This document shows, piece after piece, positions 8,024-16,056 of a stretch of DNA of 64,000 nt. This DNA is from Burkholderia stabilis. Its GTDB lineage: Bacteria; Pseudomonadota; Gammaproteobacteria; Burkholderiales; Burkholderiaceae. The DNA is taken from contig NZ_CP016443.1 in the NCBI RefSeq assembly GCF_001742165.1, positions 1 to 64,000 of the forward strand, written 5' to 3'. The notes under the pieces are model-generated. The model searched no databases and was not told where the DNA came from. It was given only the letters and a program-made list of their open reading frames with translations. The position numbers were made by a program, and so were the translations under genes. Each line of letters begins with the position of its first letter. The stretch's first letter is position 1.

Positions 8024-8788
8024 ATGACCATGAAGACCCGCCGCCATTTCCTGGCTTCCACTTCCGTACTTGCCGCATCCTGTGCGGCCGCCGCACCCGT
8101 GTTCGCGAACGACGCGCCGGTGTCCGACGCCGAACTGCAGCGCCAGATGCTCGGCAAGCTGACGAACGAACTGAACGACCGCGCAACGGCCGCCGACGAG
8201 ACCGGCTACCTGTTCGACACCTTCTTCTCTTGGACGCCGCCTAGCGTCGATCCCGGCCGGGTCCGCACGATCGTCGCGTACGGCTTCGGCAGCCGCGCGC
8301 CTGCATCCGGCACCGTGCCCGTGCCGGGGCCGGCGAACGAAGCGATCGCCGATGCCGTGTTCCGGCTTCGCCAGACGATTGCGGCGCCGATCTACGCGCA
8401 GCAGGAAGTCGCGAGCGTGCTCGCGTCGAAATACGGTCTGACGAGCGGCGTGACGTCGATCGCGACGCCTGCCGCGGTTGCCGGCAGCCCGATCCCGACG
8501 CCCGACGGCGTCGCTGCCGCGATCGTCAGGCAGGCCGGTTCGGCTGCGGCGCTCGGCACGGTCGCGATCGTCACGCACGCGGATCAGGCATCGATCGCGG
8601 TGCGCGTGTCGAATGCGGCGGGGATGCAGGCGGCGGTGCCGGCCGGGCTCGTGCTGCCGTCGCTTTACGACACGTCTGCGCAGCAGCCGGCGATGCGCCG
8701 CCGCGATCTCTACCTGATGAACAACGCCGGCATGCAGCTCGCGATGCTGCGGCTCGACCTGATCAACCGCGAATATCCGAACGGCTGA
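8024..8788 (+). CDS. Exported protein of unknown function (paralogue B)
   Basis: A 254-residue protein, ATG at 8024 (another in-frame ATG lies at 8030). It has a TRRHFLAST twin-arginine-like motif, a hydrophobic stretch and an AxA-type cleavage site (PVFANDA), but no lipobox. The mature protein is therefore probably free in the periplasm or secreted. It is clearly homologous to the preceding gene (see that entry for the shared blocks), but carries a shorter middle region. Only 27 bp separate the genes, so they are co-expressed. One membrane-anchored and one soluble copy suggest partners or subunits. Function unknown. Confidence 0.7.
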   Translation: MTMKTRRHFLASTSVLAASCAAAAPVFANDAPVSDAELQRQMLGKLTNELNDRATAADETGYLFDTFFSWTPPSVDPGRVRTIVAYGFGSRAPASGTVPVPGPANEAIADAVFRLRQTIAAPIYAQQEVASVLASKYGLTSGVTSIATPAAVAGSPIPTPDGVAAAIVRQAGSAAALGTVAIVTHADQASIAVRVSNAAGMQAAVPAGLVLPSLYDTSAQQPAMRRRDLYLMNNAGMQLAMLRLDLINREYPNG

Positions 8789-9019
8789 GTCGCGGGGTTT
8801 CGGCGCATCACGCCCGGTCCGGGCGACGCGATTCGCGGTCGCGGTGATCCGGACCGGCGTGCCCCGTTTGCCGGGTAATGCCGATACAGGTATTGGAACT
8901 ACTAGCCAAACCACTGTTTTTAATGGGTTTTTTCGCGTCCGGCCTGCGCCGTGACGCGTTCTGCGTGGCATAATCGACCGCATCCGTAAGGCTTGTAGTC
9001 ACAACGACCCCGCATACCC
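8789..9019 (+). promoter_or_regulatory. Intergenic region upstream of leuC with weak terminator and -10 candidate
   Basis: GGTCCGG (from about 8817) and CCGGACC (ending about 8857) can form a hairpin after the exported-protein pair. A weaker hairpin with a T-run follows at about 8908-8933 (AAACCA paired with GGGTTT, then TTT). CATAAT at 8969-8974 is a reasonable -10 for leuC, without a convincing -35. No leucine-rich leader peptide was found. Confidence 0.35.
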
Positions 9020-10429
9020 ATGGCACAGACTCTCTACGACAAACTGTGGAATACCCACGTGGTCCACACCGAAGATGACGGCACGACTTTGCTGTACATC
9101 GACCGTCAGCTGCTGCATGAAGTCACGAGCCCGCAGGCGTTCGAAGGGCTGAAGATCGCGCAGCGTCCGGTGTGGCGCATCAGCGCGAACCTGGCCGTGT
9201 CGGACCACAACGTGCCGACGACGGACCGCAGCCACGGCATCGCCGATCCCGTCTCGAAGCTGCAGGTCGACACGCTCGACGCGAACTGCGATGCGTTCGG
9301 CATCACGCAGTTCAAGATGAACGACGTGCGCCAGGGCATCGCCCACATCATCGGGCCGGAGCAGGGCGCGACGCTGCCGGGCATGACGATCGTGTGCGGC
9401 GATTCGCACACGTCGACGCACGGCGCGTTCGGCGCGCTCGCGCACGGCATCGGCACGTCGGAAGTCGAGCACGTGCTCGCCACGCAAACGCTGCTGCAGA
9501 AAAAGAGCAAGAACATGCTCGTGAAGGTCGAGGGCGCACTGCCGCGCGGCTGTACCGCGAAGGACATCGTGCTCGCGATCATCGGCAAGATCGGCACGGC
9601 AGGCGGCACGGGCTACGCGATCGAATTCGGCGGCTCGACGATCCGCGCGCTGACGATGGAAGGCCGCATGACCGTCTGCAACATGGCGATCGAAGCCGGC
9701 GCGCGCGCGGGCATGGTCGCGGTGGACGACACGACGGTCGATTACCTGAAGGGCCGTCCGTTCGTGCCGACCGGCGCGGAATGGGATCAGGCCGTTGAAT
9801 ACTGGCGCCAGTTCAAATCGGATGACGGCGCGCAGTTCGACCGCGTGGTCGAGCTGAACGCGGCCGAGATCGTCCCGCAGGTCACGTGGGGCACGTCGCC
9901 GGAAATGGTCACGTCGATCGACGGTCGCGTGCCCGATCCCGAGCGCGAGAAGGATCCGGTCAAGCGCGACGCGATGGAGCGCGCGCTGGCCTACATGGCG
10001 CTCGAGCCGAACACGCCGATCGAAGCGATCAAGGTCGACAAGATCTTCATCGGCTCGTGCACGAACGCGCGGATCGAAGATATCCGCGCGGCCGCCTATG
10101 TCGTGAAGAAGCTGAATCGCCGCATTGCGTCGAACGTGCGGCTCGCGATGGTCGTGCCGGGCTCGGGCCTCGTGAAGGCGCAGGCCGAGCGCGAAGGGCT
10201 CGATAAGGTGTTCACGGATGCGGGCTTCGAATGGCGCGAACCGGGCTGCTCGATGTGTCTCGCGATGAACGCCGACCGGCTCGATCCGGGCGAGCGCTGC
10301 GCGTCGACGTCGAACCGCAACTTCGAAGGCCGGCAGGGCGCGGGCGGTCGCACGCACCTCGTGAGCCCCGCAATGGCGGCGGCGGCGGCGATCGAAGGTC
10401 ACTTCGTCGACATTCGCAAGCTGGGGTAA
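9020..10429 (+). CDS. leuC: 3-isopropylmalate dehydratase large subunit
   Basis: A 469-residue aconitase-family subunit that with LeuD isomerises 2-isopropylmalate to 3-isopropylmalate in leucine synthesis. The [4Fe-4S] ligands are Cys347 (GSCTNAR), Cys410 and Cys413 (PGCSMC). The length and the active-site block [30 protein letters not shown] fit bacterial LeuC of the heterodimeric type. The order leuC, entericidin, leuD, leuB makes it the first gene of a probable leucine operon. Confidence 0.97.
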   Translation: MAQTLYDKLWNTHVVHTEDDGTTLLYIDRQLLHEVTSPQAFEGLKIAQRPVWRISANLAVSDHNVPTTDRSHGIADPVSKLQVDTLDANCDAFGITQFKMNDVRQGIAHIIGPEQGATLPGMTIVCGDSHTSTHGAFGALAHGIGTSEVEHVLATQTLLQKKSKNMLVKVEGALPRGCTAKDIVLAIIGKIGTAGGTGYAIEFGGSTIRALTMEGRMTVCNMAIEAGARAGMVAVDDTTVDYLKGRPFVPTGAEWDQAVEYWRQFKSDDGAQFDRVVELNAAEIVPQVTWGTSPEMVTSIDGRVPDPEREKDPVKRDAMERALAYMALEPNTPIEAIKVDKIFIGSCTNARIEDIRAAAYVVKKLNRRIASNVRLAMVVPGSGLVKAQAEREGLDKVFTDAGFEWREPGCSMCLAMNADRLDPGERCASTSNRNFEGRQGAGGRTHLVSPAMAAAAAIEGHFVDIRKLG

Positions 10430-10432
10430 CGC

Positions 10433-10579
10433 GTGACGGCATCGAAGGTCATTGCGCGGCTGGTTGCCGCGCTGGCGCTGGCGGGGCTGGGCTTCGGCCT
10501 CGCGGGCTGCAATACCGTCCAGGGCTTCGGGCAGGACGTCAACGCCGCCGGCAACGCGCTGAAGCGCGCCGCGGAGTGA
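10433..10579 (+). CDS. Entericidin-like small lipoprotein
   Basis: A 48-residue protein starting at GTG 10433, 3 bp after the leuC stop. Residues 1-25 form a signal peptide ending in LAG followed by Cys26, a perfect lipobox. The mature part begins CNTVQGFGQDVNAAGNALKR, which matches the entericidin A/B family (GCNTxxGxGxDV...G.A). Entericidins are tiny membrane lipoproteins linked in E. coli to programmed lysis, but their role in Burkholderia is not established. It sits between leuC and leuD, probably within the same transcript. Confidence 0.85.
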   Translation: MTASKVIARLVAALALAGLGFGLAGCNTVQGFGQDVNAAGNALKRAAE

Positions 10580-10647
10580 CGAGTCCCGCCGAGCATTTGT
10601 CGATGTGCGCCGGCTGAAGGCCGGCCCTCCAACCGGATAGACGGATC

Positions 10648-11298
10648 ATGGAAAAATTCAATGTGCATACCGGCGTCGTGGCGCCGCTCGATCGCGAGAA
10701 CGTCGACACCGACGCGATCATCCCGAAGCAGTTCCTGAAGTCGATCAAGCGCACTGGCTTCGGCCCGAACGCGTTCGACGAGTGGCGTTACCTCGATCAC
10801 GGCGAGCCGGGCCAGGACAACTCGAAGCGTCCGCTGAACCCGGACTTCGTGCTGAACCAGCCGCGCTACCAGGGCGCATCGGTGCTGATCGCACGCAAGA
10901 ACTTCGGCTGCGGCAGCTCGCGCGAGCACGCGCCGTGGGCGCTGCAGCAGTACGGCTTCCGCGCGATCATCGCGCCGAGCTTCGCGGACATCTTCTTCAA
11001 CAACTGCTACAAGAACGGCCTGCTGCCGATCGTGCTGACCGAGCAGCAGGTCGATCACCTGTTCAACGACACGTACGCGTTCAACGGCTATCAGCTGACG
11101 ATCGATCTCGATGCGCAGGTCGTGCGCACGGGCGACGGCCGCGAGTATCCGTTCGAGATCACCGCGTTCCGCAAGTACTGCCTGCTGAACGGCTTCGACG
11201 ACATCGGCCTGACGCTGCGCCACGCGGACAAGATCCGCCAGTTCGAAGCCGAGCGGCTCGTGAAGCAGCCGTGGCTCAACACCAAGCTGGTCGGCTGA
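10648..11298 (+). CDS. leuD: 3-isopropylmalate dehydratase small subunit
   Basis: A 216-residue small subunit of isopropylmalate isomerase, the partner of LeuC. It has the family's N-terminal substrate region ([20 protein letters not shown]) and the swivel-domain active-site loop ([20 protein letters not shown]). The length fits the bacterial leuD type. The start is ATG 10648. It lies 68 bp after the entericidin gene and 76 bp before leuB. Confidence 0.97.
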   Translation: MEKFNVHTGVVAPLDRENVDTDAIIPKQFLKSIKRTGFGPNAFDEWRYLDHGEPGQDNSKRPLNPDFVLNQPRYQGASVLIARKNFGCGSSREHAPWALQQYGFRAIIAPSFADIFFNNCYKNGLLPIVLTEQQVDHLFNDTYAFNGYQLTIDLDAQVVRTGDGREYPFEITAFRKYCLLNGFDDIGLTLRHADKIRQFEAERLVKQPWLNTKLVG

Positions 11299-11374
11299 TA
11301 GCGCCCTCGAGGCGGGCGCGCGCTCCGCGCGCTCGCCGGCTTGCCTCCCTAACCTACCCAGTCAGGAATGACGC

Positions 11375-12442
11375 ATGAAAATTGCAGTGTTGCCCGGCGA
11401 CGGCATCGGTCCGGAAATCGTCACCGAAGCGGTGAAGGTGCTGAACGCACTCGACGAGAAGTTTGAACTCGAACAGGCGCCGGTTGGCGGCGCGGGCTAC
11501 GAGGCAAGCGGCCATCCGCTGCCCGACGCGACGCTTGCGCTCGCGAAGGAAGCCGACGCGATCCTGTTCGGCGCGGTCGGCGACTGGAAGTACGACTCGC
11601 TCGAGCGCGCGCTGCGCCCCGAGCAGGCGATCCTCGGGCTGCGCAAGCATCTCGAGCTGTTCGCGAACTTCCGCCCGGCGATCTGCTATCCGCAGCTCGT
11701 CGACGCTTCGCCGCTGAAGCCGGAACTCGTCGCGGGCCTCGACATCCTGATCGTGCGCGAACTGAACGGCGACATCTACTTCGGCCAGCCGCGCGGCGTG
11801 CGCGCCGCGCCGGACGGCCCGTTCGCCGGCGAGCGTGAAGGCTTCGACACGATGCGTTATTCGGAGCCGGAAGTGCGCCGCATCGCGCACGTCGCGTTCC
11901 AGGCGGCACGCAAGCGCGCGAAGAAGCTGCTGTCGGTCGACAAGTCGAACGTGCTCGAAACGTCGCAGTTCTGGCGCGACATCATGATCGACGTGTCGAA
12001 GGAATACGCGGACGTCGAGCTGTCGCACATGTACGTCGACAACGCGGCGATGCAGCTCGCGAAGGCGCCGAAGCAGTTCGACGTGATCGTCACCGGCAAC
12101 ATGTTCGGCGACATCCTGTCGGATGAAGCGTCGATGCTGACGGGCTCGATCGGCATGCTGCCGTCGGCGTCGCTCGACAAGAACAACAAGGGCCTGTACG
12201 AGCCGTCGCACGGTTCGGCGCCGGACATCGCGGGCAAGGGCATCGCGAACCCGCTCGCAACGATCCTGTCGGCCGCGATGCTGCTGCGCTACTCGCTGAA
12301 TCGCGCGGAGCAGGCCGATCGCATCGAGCGTGCGGTGAAAACGGTGCTCGAACAGGGTTACCGTACGGGCGACATCGCGACGCCGGGCTGCAAGCAGGTC
12401 GGCACGGTGGCGATGGGCGACGCGGTGATCGCGGCGCTGTAA
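11375..12442 (+). CDS. leuB: 3-isopropylmalate dehydrogenase
   Basis: A 355-residue NAD-dependent decarboxylating dehydrogenase, the third specific step of leucine synthesis. The start [15 protein letters not shown] is typical of the family, and the C-terminal signature [20 protein letters not shown] holds the NAD-binding region. Metal-binding aspartates lie in the [16 protein letters not shown] block. The length is normal. A GC-rich hairpin after the stop (12459-12468 with 12479-12490, small bulge) may mark the transcript end, although it lacks a T-run. Confidence 0.97.
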   Translation: MKIAVLPGDGIGPEIVTEAVKVLNALDEKFELEQAPVGGAGYEASGHPLPDATLALAKEADAILFGAVGDWKYDSLERALRPEQAILGLRKHLELFANFRPAICYPQLVDASPLKPELVAGLDILIVRELNGDIYFGQPRGVRAAPDGPFAGEREGFDTMRYSEPEVRRIAHVAFQAARKRAKKLLSVDKSNVLETSQFWRDIMIDVSKEYADVELSHMYVDNAAMQLAKAPKQFDVIVTGNMFGDILSDEASMLTGSIGMLPSASLDKNNKGLYEPSHGSAPDIAGKGIANPLATILSAAMLLRYSLNRAEQADRIERAVKTVLEQGYRTGDIATPGCKQVGTVAMGDAVIAAL

Positions 12443-12503
12443 GCAGGTAGTAAAGGGTGCGAACGCGGCCGGTAAAAACCGCGCGTTCGCGCCGGGTTGG
12501 CCG

Positions 12504-12532
12504 TTGTGCGGCCGAATAGGTTTGTGTAGACT
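12504..12532 (+). promoter_or_regulatory. Candidate sigma70 promoter for the asd leader
   Basis: TTGTGC at 12504-12509 and TAGACT at 12527-12532 are separated by exactly 17 bp. Transcription would begin close to 12539, which is also the ATG of the leader ORF, so the leader message may be leaderless. This agrees with the lack of a Shine-Dalgarno sequence before that ATG. The assignment is by pattern only. Confidence 0.45.
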
Positions 12533-12538
12533 CGAACG

Positions 12539-12658
12539 ATGGCGCAAATTTCCCTGATCTCCCCGGTCTTGAAACTCCACGGCAACATTGCCCGTGCGGG
12601 TGCGCGCGCCATCGTCATCACGAAAACCATTACCACGAAAACGATCATTAAACGCTGA
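12539..12658 (+). CDS. Putative Thr/Ile/Lys-rich leader peptide of asd (attenuator)
   Basis: A 39-codon ORF from ATG 12539 to TGA 12656-12658, ahead of asd. Codons 25-39 read IVITKTITTKTIIKR: five Thr, five Ile and three Lys in 15 positions, with AT-rich codons (ACC, ATT, AAA) unusual in this genome. Those are three of the end products of the aspartate pathway that Asd feeds. The composition resembles the E. coli thr leader peptide, so ribosome stalling during Thr, Ile or Lys starvation could control asd. The ORF is directly seen; the regulatory role is inferred. Confidence 0.65.
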   Translation: MAQISLISPVLKLHGNIARAGARAIVITKTITTKTIIKR

Positions 12659-12719
12659 TCGTCCGTCGTGCCCGCCTTTTTCCCCGCGCGGTCACAGCGG
12701 GGACGGAAATGGCGGGGAA
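12596..12719 (+). promoter_or_regulatory. asd: Alternative RNA hairpins between leader ORF and asd
   Basis: GCGGGTGCG (12596-12604) can pair, with two GU wobbles, to CGTGCCCGC (12667-12675), which is followed by CTTTTT (12676-12681) as in a terminator. The same 3' arm (CCCGCC, 12671-12676) can instead pair with GGCGGG (12711-12716), enclosing an inner hairpin CCCCGC (12682-12687) with GCGGGG (12697-12702). The two folds are mutually exclusive, and the 5' arm of the first lies inside the leader ORF. This is the geometry expected for translation-dependent attenuation. Structures were found by eye, not computed. Confidence 0.45.
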
Positions 12720-12739
12720 GCTCCATCAAAGGGTTAGTC

Positions 12740-13861
12740 ATGAACGTAGGTCTCGTAGGTTGGCGCGGCATGGTCGGCAGCGTCCTGATGCAGCGCATGC
12801 AGGAAGAAGGCGATTTCGACCTGATCGAACCGGTGTTTTTCAGCACCAGCAACACGGGCGGCAAAGCGCCGTCGTTCGCGAAAAACGAGACTACGCTCAA
12901 GGACGCGACCAACGTCGACGAGCTGAAGAAGTGCGACGTGATCATCACGTGCCAGGGCGGCGACTACACGAACGACGTGTTCCCGAAGCTGCGCGCGGCC
13001 GGCTGGAACGGCTACTGGATCGACGCGGCATCGTCGCTGCGGATGAAGGACGACGCGGTCATCATCCTCGATCCGGTCAACCTCGACGTGATCAAGGACG
13101 CGCTCGTCAAGGGCACGAAGAACTTCGTCGGCGGCAACTGCACGGTCAGCCTGATGCTGATGGCGCTGGGCGGCCTGTTCCGCGAGAACCTCGTCGACTG
13201 GATGACGGCGATGACCTACCAGGCCGCATCGGGCGCGGGCGCGCAGAACATGCGCGAACTGCTGTCGCAGATGGGCACGCTGAACGGTGCGGTGAAGGAG
13301 CAGCTCGCCGATCCGGCTTCCGCGATTCTCGACATCGACCGCCGCGTGCTGGCCGCGATGAACAGCGATGCAATGCCGACCAGCAACTTCGGCGTGCCGC
13401 TCGCCGGCTCGCTGATCCCGTGGATCGACAAGGATCTCGGCAACGGGATGTCGAAGGAAGAATGGAAGGGCGGCGCGGAAACCAACAAGATCCTCGGCAA
13501 GCCGGCGATGGGCGAGCCGGGCTCGATCCCCGTCGATGGCCTGTGCGTGCGGATCGGCGCGATGCGCTGCCACTCGCAGGCGCTGACGATCAAGCTGAAC
13601 AAGGACGTGCCGCTCGACGAGATCAACGGCATCCTCGCATCGGCGAACGACTGGGTGAAGGTCGTGCCGAACGAGCGTGAAGCATCGATGCGCGACCTGT
13701 CGCCGGCGAACGTCACGGGCACGCTGACGGTGCCGGTCGGCCGCCTGCGCAAGCTCGCGATGGGCGGCGAATACCTGTCGGCGTTCACCGTCGGCGATCA
13801 GCTGCTGTGGGGCGCGGCCGAGCCGCTGCGCCGCATGCTGCGCATCCTGCTCGACAAGTAA
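12740..13861 (+). CDS. asd: Aspartate-semialdehyde dehydrogenase
   Basis: A 373-residue NADPH-dependent enzyme that makes aspartate semialdehyde, the branch point to lysine, diaminopimelate, threonine, methionine and isoleucine. NADP-binding start [20 protein letters not shown]; catalytic Cys134 in [12 protein letters not shown]; active-site His in [11 protein letters not shown]. The length matches the Gram-negative form. The ATG at 12740 follows AAAGGG and aligns with the family start; an in-frame GTG at 12668 would add an unlikely basic tail. The structured leader upstream (12539-12719) probably regulates it. Confidence 0.97.
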   Translation: MNVGLVGWRGMVGSVLMQRMQEEGDFDLIEPVFFSTSNTGGKAPSFAKNETTLKDATNVDELKKCDVIITCQGGDYTNDVFPKLRAAGWNGYWIDAASSLRMKDDAVIILDPVNLDVIKDALVKGTKNFVGGNCTVSLMLMALGGLFRENLVDWMTAMTYQAASGAGAQNMRELLSQMGTLNGAVKEQLADPASAILDIDRRVLAAMNSDAMPTSNFGVPLAGSLIPWIDKDLGNGMSKEEWKGGAETNKILGKPAMGEPGSIPVDGLCVRIGAMRCHSQALTIKLNKDVPLDEINGILASANDWVKVVPNEREASMRDLSPANVTGTLTVPVGRLRKLAMGGEYLSAFTVGDQLLWGAAEPLRRMLRILLDK

Positions 13862-13906
13862 ATCCGGTTGCGTGAGCCGGCCCTGCGGGCCGGGCCGCAC
13901 AAGATG

Positions 13907-13955
13907 ACGCGCCGCGTCGGCCTTGACGATATCAAGGCTGGCGCGGCGCGTTTTT
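13907..13955 (+). terminator. Rho-independent terminator of asd
   Basis: ACGCGCCGCG (13907-13916) pairs with CGCGGCGCGT (13942-13951), with a second inner helix (CGGCCTTGA with TCAAGGCTG). It is followed by a T5 run. It ends the asd transcript before the convergent flgE-like gene. Confidence 0.85.
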
Positions 13956-13965
13956 CATGCGCGGA

Positions 13966-15210
13966 TCAGCGCATGTTCAGCAGCGTCTGGTCGACCGTCT
14001 GCTGGGTCTTGATCGTCTGCGCATTGGCCTGGTAATTGCGCTGCGCGGTGATCAGGTTCACGAGCTCGGTCGTCAGGTCGACGTTCGAGTTTTCCAGCGC
14101 GCTGCCCTGCAGCGTGCCGTGGTTCGTGCTGCCGGGCGCGGAAATCTGCGGCACGCCCGACGCGGCGCTCTCCGCATACTGGTTGCCGCCGATGTTCACG
14201 AGCCCGTTCGGGTTGCTGAAGTTCGCGAGCGCGATCAGGCCGAGTACCGCGCTCTGGCCGTTCGAGTAATTGCCGGTCAGCTTGCCGTCGGTGCCGATCG
14301 AGAACGTCGTCAGCGTGCCGCTCGCGAAGCCGTCCTGCGCGAGGTTGTTCACGCCGTTCTTCCCGCCGTACTGCGTCGTGCCGCTCAGGTCGAGCGTCAG
14401 GTTCTGCGGGTTGGCGCCGCCCGTCGTGTTGGGGATCGAGAACGCGAACTGGCCGAGGCTGGGTGTCGGCTGGCCGGTGGCGGCCGAGGTCGTCGAACTG
14501 ATCCGGCCCGACGCATCGAACGTGACGGTGCCGAGATTCGTCGGCGTCTGGCCCTGCACGCCGGCGTAGGCCTGCCAGGTGCCGGCCGCGCTTTTCGCGA
14601 AATACATCGTGACCTGTTGCGAGCCGCCGAGCGTGTCGTAGACCTGGATCGACGAATTGTAGTTGTAGGTCGTGTTGTCGCTCGCGTTGAACGGCGTCTT
14701 GGCCGGCACCTTGTCCTGCGAGTTCAGGTTGAACTGGCCGGTGATCTTGGTCGTCGCCTGCGGCGCGATGTTGGTGGTCGGTGCCTGCAGCGGCACGGTC
14801 GCCGAGGTGTTGATCGTGCCGCCCGCGCCTGCCGCATAACCCATCAGGTTGCGGCCTTGCGCGTCGACGATGGCGCCGGTCTTGTCGCGGTGGAACGTGC
14901 CGTCGCGCGAGTACGTCGTCACACCGTTGTTCGACATCTGGAAGAAACCGTTGCCGTTGATCGCGACGTCGAGCGACGACTTGGTCGAATTGATCGTCCC
15001 CTGGCCAAACTGCTGCCGCACCGACTCGAGCTTCGTGCCGATGCCGATCTGCGTGTTGACCGACGTCGCGACCGAATTCGCATACATGTCGGAGAAGTTC
15101 GCGCGACCCTGCTTGAAGCCGGTCGTGTTTGCGTTCGCGATGTTGTTGCCGATCACGTCGAGATTGTTCGACGCGCCGGCCAACCCGCTCAAACCCTGCT
15201 GATAGCCCAT
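13966..15210 (-). CDS. flgE: Flagellar hook protein FlgE, orphan copy
   Basis: A 414-residue hook protein. The N-terminus MGYQQGLSGLAGASNNLDVI and GNNIANANTTGFKQG is the conserved FlgE/rod-hook motif. The C-terminus (VDLTTELVNLITAQRNYQAN, then AQTIKTQQTVDQTLLNM) is the matching coiled-coil end that packs in the filament core. The ATG at 15210 is chosen because it begins the canonical FlgE sequence; the frame extends upstream without homology. No other flagellar gene lies in the window, whereas flgE usually sits in a flgBCDEFGHIJKL operon. It may be a second hook gene for an alternative filament or a relic still kept intact. Confidence 0.88.
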   Translation of the reverse strand: MGYQQGLSGLAGASNNLDVIGNNIANANTTGFKQGRANFSDMYANSVATSVNTQIGIGTKLESVRQQFGQGTINSTKSSLDVAINGNGFFQMSNNGVTTYSRDGTFHRDKTGAIVDAQGRNLMGYAAGAGGTINTSATVPLQAPTTNIAPQATTKITGQFNLNSQDKVPAKTPFNASDNTTYNYNSSIQVYDTLGGSQQVTMYFAKSAAGTWQAYAGVQGQTPTNLGTVTFDASGRISSTTSAATGQPTPSLGQFAFSIPNTTGGANPQNLTLDLSGTTQYGGKNGVNNLAQDGFASGTLTTFSIGTDGKLTGNYSNGQSAVLGLIALANFSNPNGLVNIGGNQYAESAASGVPQISAPGSTNHGTLQGSALENSNVDLTTELVNLITAQRNYQANAQTIKTQQTVDQTLLNMR

Positions 15211-15508
15211 GTTCGATCCCCGTAACGAGCTGGTGAGTGAATGCAGTCCTGCGACTGCGCGATGACCCTCTGGCACCTCACGGCGTCAGCCCGGCCGATC
15301 GCGCTCCCGCCTTTCCGGCATGTGCGAACGCGACGGTCGAATTGCGCCGATTCTTGTTTGAAAACGATCGTAGCGACGGCAATTATTTGATCTGTGTAAT
15401 TTTGTGTAATGTAATTGAATTGACGGTGAAACGATTGCTTTTGTATGAGCAAAGAGAGGGGTGGAAGGGCGGGGAGCCTTGTGGGGCGGGTCTTTCAAGG
15501 CGTAATTG

Positions 15509-15558
15509 TTCAATTCTCCGATAAGAGAGGGGAATTGCCTTCTTATCGGCCAATTGAA
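15509..15558. repeat. Long imperfect inverted repeat in the flgE-fimV intergenic region
   Basis: TTCAATT (15509-15515) plus CCGATAAG (15518-15525) pair with CTTATCGG (15542-15549) plus AATTGAA (15552-15558). Together these are 15 pairs interrupted by a 2/2 internal loop, with a 16-nt spacer. There is no T-run, so it is more likely a protein-binding site or RNA structure than a terminator. Confidence 0.6.
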
Positions 15559-15952
15559 ATTAATTCGAATGGGATTGGTGGCCGGCGGGATTTTTTCTGA
15601 TTTGGCGGTTGCCAATCCATTAACGGCAGGCGGTGCGAATTGTTGAGCGGCGGGCCCGATTTTCCGGTCGCGTTTCCGCGCCGGGCCCGGGCGGGCGGGT
15701 CGCGCGACGAGAATGCAAGAGCCGTGGTCTTCGTCGCGGATGCGGCATTGTCGCGGGCGGTTTTCATCCACTGGCACGCCCTTTTGAAAAATCCGATGCG
15801 CAGGATGCAGCGTGTCGACGCATGCCGCGGCCCGGCCCGATCGCCGCGCGTGTCGATGGGCGAGTGCGACCGGCCGCGTCAACCGGCGACGAATTCGGCC
15901 CGAACCCGATCGTGTGAAGTAAACTACGCGGTTACGACGCACAGACCCGCCG

Positions 15953-15979
15953 AAAGCGTCGCGTTCCGCGCGACGCTTT
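15953..15979 (+). promoter_or_regulatory. Hairpin in the fimV upstream region
   Basis: AAAGCGTCGCG (15953-15963) pairs perfectly with CGCGACGCTTT (15969-15979) around a 5-nt loop. A short T4 stretch follows. It could be a weak terminator or a leader hairpin about 80 bp before the fimV start. Confidence 0.45.
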
Positions 15980-16056
15980 TGCATTTCTGCGGCAACTTTA
16001 TTGACGCTTCCAACTGCGAATCCGAGCCGCGCCCGCGCGCGGCGATAGAGCCAACG

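Larger units (their letters stand above)
15211..16056. other. Long AT-rich intergenic region between flgE and fimV
   Basis: About 850 bp without a supported gene. From about 15340 to 15620 it is strikingly AT-rich for this genome, which suggests promoters and binding sites for nucleoid proteins. It contains the large inverted repeat at 15509-15558 and, nearer fimV, a hairpin at 15953-15979. Open frames crossing the region lack any family resemblance. Confidence 0.6.

Noticed and set aside
12734..13900. Long minus-strand frame opposite asd
   Set aside because: Shadow of asd; no ribosome site, and composition rich in Arg and His as in other shadows here.
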